NCBI GenBank assembly: GCA_902702965.1
Contig: CACRXP010000067.1
Span: 110,192-174,191, forward strand
Source: Spirometra erinaceieuropaei
Lineage: Eukaryota > Platyhelminthes > Cestoda > Diphyllobothriidea > Diphyllobothriidae
DNA: 64,000 nt
Direction: 5' to 3'
Made by a program: the position numbers and the translations under genes. Positions 54,778 through 64,000 of this stretch are shown piece after piece. Every line of letters starts with the position of its first letter. Position 1 is the first letter of the stretch. Below the pieces are notes generated by a model that searched no databases, was not told the DNA's origin, and worked only from the letters and a program-made list of their open reading frames with translations.

Positions 54778-54822
54778 TCTGATGGTGTGTTAGATCAGGA
54801 ATCCGAAACTTTCGGCTAATAA
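54778..54822 (+). ncRNA. Strongly decayed hammerhead repeat
   Basis: TTCTGATGGTG, GATC, AATCCGAAAC and GGCTAATAAAG echo the intact copy at 13029-13072, but stems I and II no longer pair. Confidence 0.35.
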
Positions 54823-56269
54823 AGCTTTTGTTCTAGTCAGTGTGTCTCCTTCTTCAAACCCGGCAAATGTTCTCAATCAGTGAATTCCGAAGTAGTTGAA
54901 TTCTGACCAACGATAATTAGGCATTTGTGGGCGAATAGGATAGATGCTTCTTTGAACTGCTTTAACTGATTGAAAAGAATAACTCGCTTAAATCAATAAT
55001 ATTTATTATCAGGGGGTGCAAAAACGTCATTTTCATCCATAATTACTACCAAACGATGGTGAATAGCTGTCTAGTCAACGATATAAAAGCCATTGCGTTT
55101 GAGAGGCCTATTTATCTATCTGAGTTCTTCAGACATTTACATGCTTCTGCTCGCAGGCTCGTTGATAATGGGAAGTCGCCCTAATGCCAAAAGCCGACGT
55201 TAGTAATCCTTTTTAGTTCGACCTGAAAGAAGACATCTCCACGTTATATAAGTGGCGTTCTGCCAAATTCCGAGTTTGGTCAATATTTCGTGTCCTAACA
55301 TCTGCATCAAATGTAACTCAGATCCTAGTATACCAATATTTGACCCAAAGCGACTCGTTTTTCGGTGATAGATGGTGATGTGGAATCCTGCTATATGTTC
55401 CTAACACGCAGCTAGGGTCAAATTTCTTGAACTCATTTTGGAGACTTTTACTTGTTTACTTATCAAGAAGGATACCAAACTTTGGGAAGTCTACATTATC
55501 AAAAGGCCAGTTTTTTTATCGGAATCGGTGAGAGTTCATAACTGAGGAAGTCAGCTGTGCTTTCACTTGACATTACATATATTTCCAAGACTGAGCATTT
55601 TGATTTTTGCAACATTGTTATTTGTCTAATAATTTACGCTACACATGACATATATCCTTTGCATGGTTTCGTATCCACATTTTCAATACCAAAGCTAAAT
55701 TGGAAGTTGATATATCATTGAGAAGAGGTAAATAATATCACCCAATCACAGATCGACAGACACTGGCATCCATATTCCGGAATTCACACCAAAAATCGGA
55801 TCGGTGGAGTACAGCGTTTTGTGTCTAGTTTCGTATGTGGTAGATATTGTGCTTCGGAAAAGTTTACTCATTGTTGTCCTGTCAATATAGCTTCAAAAAC
55901 ACATCGCTTGCAGCCAATGGGTCATTAATCGATTGCGATTAACTGTAATGGGGACCTTCGGCGGTTGGCAACAGACCGAACAGTGCAAAGTTTATCAGCC
56001 ACAACGGGATGGTTGCCTTATACTCAATGAATTGCCAAAAGCTAGTTAATAATATGTATAAAAATTACGATATACAATATTCTAAACACAGGTTTTACCG
56101 AGAAACCCAGTCATGCTTTGCGTCGACATTTGGCAGAGTGCCAAATTCCATGACCAAAGACTCCAGGTTCGAATCTCAAGTGATCCACACTTTGGGTTGG
56201 GTATGACAGGTTGATGACGATTAATAATGTATAAAAGGTCATTCATTTATCGGTGTATGTATTTATCGA

Positions 56270-56400
56270 CACCATATAAAATATGTCTACTATTAGTCGC
56301 TGTGCGACTGCATGCGAGGGTACTAGTACGAGCCCCAACGCGCAACGGAACGAGCATTTTCTGAAACCCGATCGGTGAGCCCCTACTGTAATCACACCTG
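56270..56400. repeat. Unclassified dispersed repeat
   Basis: GTCGCTGTGCGACTGCATGC, CAACGGAACGAGCA and CGATCGGTGAGCCCC match 45450-45505 and 60017-60115. Confidence 0.45.
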
Positions 56401-56929
56401 ACTGTATTTCTATTATTTCTCCATATCGGATGAGAATCAGAGAAAATGCATTCAGGCAAGCGAGCTGTTTAGCAGTTTGCTAGTTTTGCCAGCGGCGTAG
56501 ATATCGGCATCTCGGGGTTCAGTAAACTGCTATATTGGACAGTTGCCAGTACTGTGTCTGAGACATGTATCACAAATGTCGCCTGTCGCTTGTCGCCTTT
56601 GCCTCCATAGCAGCAGCCTTTGCTCATCTGCTTAATCACTGTCGAAAATCCAGATCGGCCGGTTATATTGGGCGGCATACGCTTTGAAATGTAAGCAACG
56701 CACGTGGTTTACATTGTTTTGTGTTAATGACGGATAAGCACTGCTAAATGCGACTAATAAATTAAGCACTTCGTCTGCGATAAATGGCGCATTTAGCGCA
56801 CGATGACTCCTAATGACCATAAGACAACCAGTGTCGTCCTTAAAGCATTACAATACCATTTGATCAGTACGACCGCCATTAAAGTCTGTGGTCACATCTC
56901 CTTATGCCCTCGCCGCACAAGATCAGCGA

Positions 56930-58718
56930 ATGTTTTCTCTGGGATCTCTCACACTATTCGCACTCCGTAATTACTTGTCTTTACTCACAGCCTGCAAGTA
57001 CGAAATCAGCGTATGTAAGTTAAATTTTACGGTGTTTCGCGTCGCTTCAGGTACTGTCCGACTTTTTACATGTGTCTCTAAGTAGGCTCTGCAATTTACT
57101 TAATTGCCTAATATACTTGAAAAATAGGCATTAATAATTCGAATAACTTTATTGTGGAATCCACATTTTTGATTTTGAAACACATATTCTGACATATTAA
57201 ATGTGAAGGTCGGCGCACTGGACATTCATGATTGAAATTCCACGAGGGACTGCAATTTTCGCAATTTGTAATTTAAACTTACTTCTATGTACGCAATATT
57301 CAAATAGGCTTTGCCATTAACTAAACTTGTCCATAAGTTGGCATTTTAGCGCCAATGTCGTGTCTACTTTTCGGGGAGAATTTGCGGCTTGCCAACATCT
57401 TGCTGGATCGACTAAGTCGGAATTCAGTGCTTAGTGTACACAGGCAGAATGTTGATAATACCACGACAAACTTAATCATCCGGGTTCGGTTTGAACCAAT
57501 AATTCATCATTGCTTCATTGTGTCCCAAACGGTTGAAGCACACGCCTTCAGATTGACGTGCAATGTAACATTTTCGCTGATGCATATTCGTCTGCTTTAC
57601 ACAGTAAGCACAATTACCTAAAATACTTGCATCCTCACAGCCTATAGTGTATACTACAACTTAGCGTACATCCTCGTTTTAAACGCCCACATTACGCATA
57701 TGAATGAAATAATTACTTAATGTAAACCACTCGTATAATTTCGTGGATAATTTAGGTGAAATTACATTTCTTATCAGTTTTATTTTGTATATACATACAG
57801 GTTGTTTGTAAACGGCAATGTGATATATAATTGAAACTGTTGATTTAAAACGAAATGCCGATGCTAGAAGCATACCTTAGCTGCTCACTAATCACACTTA
57901 CACCCACAAACGAAACTCGGCACAAAACGCTGTACTACTATAACCGGGATTACGACATACATACTAACGCATTATTATCAATGTCTTTAAAATTATAATT
58001 AGGCAAGTTAAGCATTAGGGATTTCGCCTCTGTGGAGTATTTATTGGAATTTTGTCGAATGCACGTGTGCTTTGTACGATTCTTACCCATGTTATATTTT
58101 CAGATGAACCCTCTCATAGCAATGGTCACTCGGCCCGCAAGTGTTGACAAACGTAACTTCTACGTGAAAAAATGTGGACGCAATTGCAGACTTCTTGATC
58201 GCATCTAGCGCATTAGCAGAACGCGAGCTATTGCATTTTAACGGATTTGTTTTAATAGTATTGTCGAGAATGCCCGGAGACAACGTTGGAAGGGTGTAAC
58301 ACCATGGATACAAAATTTACTGCTTAAACTGGACGTTCTTGCATCAGAGGTCTCCACGATTGCATTGGCTTTCTCCTGTATCACATGATTCATATTCTGT
58401 TTATTTATTAAAACAAATGTGACACTGCGAAAATTATATTATTTTGTTCTAACAGGTGCTTTGAGCGAATATCACTTTTGCGAAATTCCTCATGTTCATT
58501 TTATTACAAACACGTCATTTTTATTTTTTCTGAACCTACATATAATCGAAATCTCAGAAGAGTATATATGCATCTGCATTCTTGCAGAATTCACACTCCT
58601 TGTAGATGTTGAGTTGTATAAAAATGTGTGCTATAATCTGCAAACATGGAATGCATTTCACTCAAAAGTAGTTGTTTTGGAAAACCCACACATACTGAGG
58701 AAGTATTTTTATGATTAA
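56930..58718 (+). CDS. TES-M: three-exon predicted secreted protein, with a phase problem at exon 3
   Basis: Exon 1 is 56930-57014 (85 nt): MFSLGSLTLFALRNYLSLL, a signal-peptide-like start, with phase 1 donor T|GTAAGT. Exon 2 is 57350-57603, exactly 254 nt, after GGCATTTTAG; it has SCLLFGEN, EPIIHHCFIV and CNVTFSLMH, Cys-to-Cys spacing of 49 residues as in TES-K, and phase 0 donor ACA|GTAAGC. Exon 3 is 58456-58718 after TTTTGTTCTAACAG; its FTLLVDVELYKNV and KVVVLENPH match FTSLTDIKRLEHV and ALSILENLA. That acceptor is phase 1 while the donor is phase 0, so the parts do not join in frame. A small extra exon beginning at 58104 (after TTATATTTTCAG) with a donor AAAC|GTAACT would restore the frame, otherwise the copy is broken. 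Confidence 0.6.
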
Positions 58719-59713
58719 AAAACATGATCTTTTAACGTCAGCTGTCCTAAAGACGCAACCGAAGGCACTGTGATCTTGTGTAGATATAATGACATCTCAA
58801 ATGTTCCCTTTTTAACACGTTCCAATACCATGCAAAGGGATTGACGACTTTTGGCTAAATCAGATTTTAGAGAAAATTTCTGCAAAGTAAGGTTCACGCC
58901 ACATATGTGTAGTATGTCATTTAGACATCATGATTTGTAAAGGATAAGTTCGAGCATTGCGAAAAGGTCTGCCTCTAACCAGCAAATCACTGATGTACAA
59001 GGACTTTTGTAAAAATCGGCAAAACAAACAGACAGTTTGCGGTATTAACCTTTAATCACGAAAATTAAACCAATTGGGCATTCTGATTTGAAAATAAGCA
59101 ACTCGAGTATTGCAAAGTCAATCATCGTTACCGCAAAATTCGGAGATTACATTTTAAAAATTTTTCCCTTCGTGTGCTCCGGTAATACACTAAAAATGAC
59201 TTCTTTGGAGAAGAATAAGAAGAAGATGCAAGAAGTAAGACTTGATGACCAATGCATTTATCGAATTTTCAAGTACGTTATCCCTGTCTTTCTCAAAAAT
59301 AAAAACCAATGAGGCCAAGCTAATGGAATCGGCAAAAATAGACTTTTTGATGTGAGCTGCGTATCACTGCAAATTTTATAGCCTAGCAAAGTACCAATTT
59401 GGCCTGTCGGCGAACAGGTTTTCCTTGAAAGACAGTCAGTAACTATAATTTGAAGCGCAAAATGTCTGAGCTCCGCAACGTACCTGCAATCAAAAGAAAA
59501 TTCTAAACGGAATAATGCTTAGAAGAGAAAGTGGCGAGTGAACGTTTCTTTCGATGAATTCTTATCAGCCTAATACAGTTACATAGGGCGGGTAAGAGTA
59601 AGTGAAACGAAAATCGATAAAAGTTAGATTTTAAATTACAGGCTAGGTAAGAGCGGAAGGGCGCAGAAAGTTGTATGTGATTAGTCTTGAACAGTGTTCT
59701 TTTGGACACAAAG
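58719..59713. other. AT-rich intergenic DNA
   Basis: Nothing recognised. Confidence 0.4.
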
Positions 59714-59945
59714 GGACGGTTTTCGTAACCTTATGGCGGCCGCTTCTGATGTTGCTAATTTGCGCTGACCCAGTAGCTTAGGGTAGCTCGAGGGGACATT
59801 GTTAATCACACGAAATGCTTAAGTGGGTATCACACGATGTCGTAACTCCAGCACATGCGCAAAGATGGCGCTGTCTTTCCTCCTAGTTTCTCCATTTGCC
59901 AGCCATGCCGGAAGGTGCTCTCGTATTCTTTTGAAAAGGCGCCGA
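59714..59945 (-). pseudogene. Endonuclease-end fragment of the family D PLE
   Basis: Matches 15633-15865 (for example CCAGTAGCTTAGGGTAGCTC and CAGCCATGCCGGAAGGTGCT) with many changes and frame losses. Only the GIY-YIG tail survives. Confidence 0.75.
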
Positions 59946-59999
59946 CAACAAATAGTCAACAAATAGGCAGTATGATATTAGCGACAAAGGCAAGGTAAT

Positions 60000-60120
60000 A
60001 TCATTCTGCCTATATATCATGCGCTGCTGTGCGGCTGCTGGTTGGGCTAGAGAGAGAGAGAGTCCATAAGGCACAACGGAACGAGTGAGTTCCGTATGAA
60101 CGATCGGTGAGCACCCCCTA
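60000..60120. repeat. Unclassified dispersed repeat with (GA)n run
   Basis: CACAACGGAACGAGTGAGTT and AACGATCGGTGAGCACCCCC are shared with 45.3-45.5 and 56.3 kb; a short (GA)7 lies at ~60048-60061. Confidence 0.45.
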
Positions 60121-61987
60121 GCATAGTCAACAAATAGCTATTTCAGTGATACTGGTTAATTAGGCAGCCAGATATGAATACAAACCGAACAATAAACGAC
60201 ATTTTGCGAAAGTGTAGTGATGCAGTAACAGGAAATAAGCGAGACACGTAAGTGACATAGATGGCAACCAACTGAAAAGCCGGCAATTTATCGCCCGAAA
60301 TGCCGATGCAGCGAGAGAAGAGAAAAATTAATCCAAATTATGCCGCATCAGTTCAGGATGCCACTGGACGAGCAGAAATTGTTACGATGGCACTGCCATT
60401 TATTGGCTCGTAGAAGGGAGTTGTATACAACTCACAAAGAATATTCCCTACGTCATCGAGTTAGGGACTAGCGAGATTACACAATAAGGCCTTAAATAAT
60501 ATTCTTGAAAACAGGCTATTTCTGGACCACAAGTCCATAGACGAAATACGGCTTTTGATGCAAAGTCTTGTTATACAGCGTCGCCCGGACACACCACTAA
60601 AACTGCATGAGCTGCTCAAGACAGGGCGTGCACTTCATTCACTTAGACCTACAGCTATCTGCAAAAGGACTAACAATTTTAGAAAAGAAAGCCATTTTTT
60701 TCGAATTTATCAAATAATCAGATAGGATGGCCTGCTGTAAAGACGCGATAATATTCTTCATTCACAAAAGCAGTTGGTCATGATCAAGCATATATCTTCG
60801 TTTAAATTTGACAAATGGTATGCCTTCTTTTTAAAGCAAGTGCAGGTTATGTATATGCATGATTATATCAATAGCATTATTGGCTTTCAGTGTTCGCATG
60901 AGCGGGCATGGTTTTGCATCGTTATCGCCGTCTCGTAGCAGAATCAGCAGAAAATCCGCAAAGTCACGAATTCAGAAGAGTCATAAATTAATCGATAAAA
61001 TTTAAAGAGAGGAAAAAAATGCATCTATAATTGCGTATACGACATACGCTTACTGAGAGAGTCACCAAAGGGGTATTGTTGTTTTGGTTTTAACAATGAC
61101 GAACGTTTTTTATCTGCTTACTCAAACTGACGACGACAGGTGGTAGCGACATTCAAAATGCGGTAATAAAATGCTAAATTTTTCCTTAGTACCTTCTAAC
61201 TTTAAATTATACTTATCGGGATGCCACCCTTTTACAACATAGGTTGTTTATTCCCATGAAATATCGTTCAAAATTTCCATATTCGTTCTCGTTTCAAAAA
61301 AAATTTTAATGCAATGGACTGTAAGACTTATAATCCTGCATCATTATTCCATAATGCTCCACGGTGATAGCTTCGAACGTACTTATTTCTGCCTGAATTT
61401 AAGAAGAATTCTATGGAAGGTCTACTAAAATAGCATGCAATTGTCGAATTGATTTATGATGACCTTTCATATTTAATTTATTTCCTAAAATGTGCATAAA
61501 ATATATTCTCTATTTTGCCTATTCAAAAGAAAAGCACGATTTCTTTCAAAATGTATACGCAAAATACGTGCAAAATTCGGTTTCAGAAAGTCTACAATTA
61601 TGAGATTTTAAATACTGTGAAACTGCCGTATATAAATCATCATACCTCTGCAACTACCAATGTCGTCTGTAAAGTTAACAACATAGCTCAAATCCACTGC
61701 TAAATTGTATGAACCATACATGGTCCTCGCTTAATCTTATATATAATTATATTGCTTTCCGTATGCAGAAAATATATGATTTGCAGTTTGGAAACCCTGA
61801 ATGCAAGTGTTAAAGCAGATGGGGTTCAAATTATTAGGGAATTAGAAAAAAAATTTAAAACCGAATTGTTATCTTCTTAACAATATAAAATCAGAAGGAG
61901 ACGCGCATTTGTAACTTTCTGACGGCCAACATATGATGAAATTCGCTTAGTGTAGGCTAGTTAGATTAAGCTTTACTTTACTTTGTC
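60121..61987. other. AT-rich intergenic DNA
   Basis: No gene, RNA or repeat family recognised. Confidence 0.4.
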
Positions 61988-62248
61988 TTATAAAATGCAA
62001 GTAGCACAGTTAAATTGGACAAATATTACGTAGGTATGTGGTTTCATTTCAGCGACGATAGCCAAGTAAATATCTAAGAAATGAAGTTCGGCAACGTCCG
62101 TCTTATTCACACAAGAACAATGGTGCGAATTGTCGTTTTCATTATAATTGCGTTTTATGTCTAGGAAACACAACAGTGCCACTAGTATAACGACTACCCC
62201 TAGGCATTTCGAATAGTTAGTCGTTAAACGATAAAGTGAAGATTGCAT
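61988..62248 (-). CDS. Hypothetical small membrane or secreted protein
   Basis: An 86-codon frame beginning MQSSLYRLTTNYSK followed by a 15-residue hydrophobic segment (CLGVVVILVALLCFL), then an Asn/His/Cys-rich part. It ends ATCIL, the same last residues as TES-I/K, but nothing else matches. It could be a signal exon, a one-exon gene or chance. Confidence 0.2.
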   Translation of the reverse strand: MQSSLYRLTTNYSKCLGVVVILVALLCFLDIKRNYNENDNSHHCSCVNKTDVAELHFLDIYLAIVAEMKPHTYVIFVQFNCATCIL

Positions 62249-63142
62249 ATTAAGGATTACTTCGTCTTTGCGTTTGGCTAATGCACTAAAATATACTTAA
62301 ATTCTGGCAAAATTGGTAATAGTGTGAATTATAACCCTCTATCTCGAACAATAAAGAAAAGGACACACCAATCCAGTAATAATAGGCGTTTTGGTGTGAT
62401 CGAACAGGAATACTTGACAAAGCATTGACATGTCCGGTAGAGACATATATCATTTTCAAACGAACCCGTTATTTTAACTCCATGTCAAACGAACACGTTA
62501 CACAAGCAATTAATTTTAATTACAAAAGTAGACAAACACAAAATAAAAGTTCTGACGAAATGGCAAGAAAAGGTTACTACAGTAAGTTGAGTTAGGCGCT
62601 CAGTCAAACACAAGTGGAAAAAGCGAAATAATAAACTTTTCTTAAAGGAAAATTCAAACATACAAGCATTAAATAAATGATGCACCCAAGTAAACAAACA
62701 TAGTTAAACAAGATGTAAGGCCAAACACCTGATGCAGTTACACCCATCAAAGAAGTGGAACGACCGGTAATACTGGCATGTTAATACAAAAGTATTACGG
62801 ATTTTTCTCCACAAACATGCACAAAAGAATGCCAGCATTTACCCGAAATTCTACCGACCTTGGCCGTTCTTTCTCTCATCTGTTTATATACATTGGCTAA
62901 AATACGTCGTCCATGCGAATTTTCATTGCTTCGCCAATCCAGTAGAATTGCAACTGCCCATTCATGACTCGTAACAAAATGCACAAGCAAAAACGAGTAA
63001 ATGTGACAAAGAGGATTATTTAAGGAGAAATCTAAAGGACGGCAGGCCATGTCGCTTATGAGTATGAAATAAGATAGTTAACTGAAATGGGTAGATCGCC
63101 TAGACCGCAGTTGTTACCCAGTAATGGGAAAGTGGACGGCGA
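62249..63142. other. AT-rich intergenic DNA
   Basis: An 89-codon minus frame at 62781-63050 is unsupported; nothing else seen. Confidence 0.35.
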
Positions 63143-63375
63143 CCTTAACCCTAACCTCAACCGTAAGCGTTAACCGTTAACCCTCACGACAACCATAAAA
63201 CCAACCGAGATCTTAAATGTAACCGTATCCCTTGGGAATAGCCGTAACTCAAAACATAATCGTACGCTCAAACCATAACCGTAAACCAAAAACTTAACCG
63301 TGAAGGCATTACCCTAACCCGAAAGTCGAAAACCTTTCATTGATATCGTTATTCTCACCCTAAACGTGAGATGGA
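63143..63375. repeat. Degenerate telomere-like (CCCTAA) repeats
   Basis: CCTTAACCCTAACCTCAACC at 63143 onward, then GTTAACCGTTAACCCTC, many ACCGTAA/ACCATAA variants, and ACCCTAACCCGAAAG near 63310. Roughly 230 bp of diverged hexamers. Confidence 0.6.
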
Positions 63376-63540
63376 TGTCAAAAGGGTCAGATGTGATTAT
63401 GGAGCCCCAATAAATAACCCTAGTAAAAAACGCCTTCCGCCTGCAATACGCGGTCTGGCTACCAACTGAAATCTAGCCGGTAAATCTTTCAAAATTAAAT
63501 CGAAAATAATTTCCCATATACTTGAATCAGTAGGCCAAAT

Positions 63541-64000
63541 TCAGCAACCCAAATTTGCTACATATAGTAATGCGAGACTTAATTTTACATCATTTGCAAA
63601 CAAAGCGGATGTCAAGTCCTTCTTGAGATAAGGCGGAGAGGCGCAGGACCTGGGAGGAATCGTGGGAAGTGTCTGCATAAACTGCCGGAGGCGATGCAGG
63701 AGGTTGGTGGGATCCTCAACCGCACCTTGTGGGGTTGGCGAGATTATCTCACTGGGGAGTCGGACGGTGGCACAGAACACCAGTTCAGCTGTGGAACAAT
63801 CAAATTCCGGCTTCAGAGCGGAGCAGATGCCCGAAAGGACCAGAGGAAGGTTGTCTGTCGAGTTCTCCGAATGGGCCGCGGCGCGTAGGGAGGCCTTCAG
63901 CTGTCGGTGAATCCGCTCGATCATCCCGTTGGCTGCCGGGTGATAGGCCGTAGTGTGGATGCGAGTACAGCCTAAAAAGGAGAGTAAAGACTAGAAGAGT
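63541..64000 (-). pseudogene. Gypsy (Ty3) retrotransposon integrase, C-terminal part (cut by window edge)
   Basis: Minus-strand frame from the right edge: TRIHTTAYHPAANGMIERIH with the catalytic Glu of the DDE triad, then QLKASLRAA, LPLVLSGI, STAELVFCATVRLPSE and a Pro-rich tail, stop at ~63541. This is the classic Ty3/Gypsy integrase core end. The frame is open where seen; without the rest, intactness is unknown. Confidence 0.85.

Larger units (their letters stand above)
53604..56929. other. Intergenic DNA with scattered repeats
   Basis: Contains a decayed hammerhead-like string at 54778-54822, a tRNA-like B box GGTTCGAATCTCA at ~56162, and a repeat copy at 56270-56400. No gene recognised. 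Confidence 0.4.

Overview
Eukaryotic, gene-poor, AT-rich DNA, most likely from a parasitic flatworm and possibly a diphyllobothriid-type tapeworm. This is inferred from many Penelope-like retroelements (PLEs) with GIY-YIG endonuclease and hammerhead ribozymes, tRNA-headed SINEs, Gypsy and LINE relics, and multi-exon genes with GT-AG introns. No bacterial-type genes, operons, rRNA or CRISPR were seen. The species cannot be fixed from the sequence alone.

Two things dominate. (1) A dispersed family of small predicted secreted-protein genes, called here provisionally the TES (three-exon secreted) family. Exon 1 encodes a signal peptide and ends in phase 1. Exon 2 is typically 254 nt, with a conserved Cys and a CNLTF-type segment. 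Exon 3 is about 290 nt and has a TGLQFTSLTD / W..S...LEN-type segment. The best members are TES-I (30319-35761, +) and TES-K (40255-43528, -), a convergent pair with intact reading frames; TES-A (4455-5478, +, one in-frame stop) and TES-B (5503-6778, -), convergent only 24 bp apart; and TES-M (56930-58718, +). TES-E, G, H and L are supported by one or two exons each. C, D, F and J are weak. I do not recognise the family.

(2) PLEs. A 5' fragment cluster lies at 1-2800; a second-family copy at 15540-17010 (-); relics at 28.2-29.5 kb, 32.3 kb, 34.2 kb and 59.7 kb; and a dense block at 45.6-53.3 kb. That block holds a near-complete element (46790-49536, -, one stop and one frameshift) and an apparently intact element (50158-53002, -, 782-aa RT plus GIY-YIG protein between about 314-bp direct repeats).

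Seven canonical hammerhead ribozyme cores, one with an A-tract insertion, one with a non-PLE-like setting, and several decayed ones mark element ends. Most share a palindromic 4-nt stem III (AATT, ACGT or AGCT), which points to dimeric cleavage.

Other regions: a polypurine tract at 2.9-3.2 kb; tRNA-type SINE clusters at 10.0-10.7 and 32.7-33.4 kb; a LINE RT fragment at 26.8 kb; a roughly 1,025-bp tandem duplication at 38.4-40.27 kb; a Gypsy fragment with an RT-integrase deletion junction at 41.1-41.7 kb; degenerate telomere-like repeats at 63.15 kb; and a Gypsy integrase entering from the right edge. The long stretches between are AT-rich with no recognisable gene.
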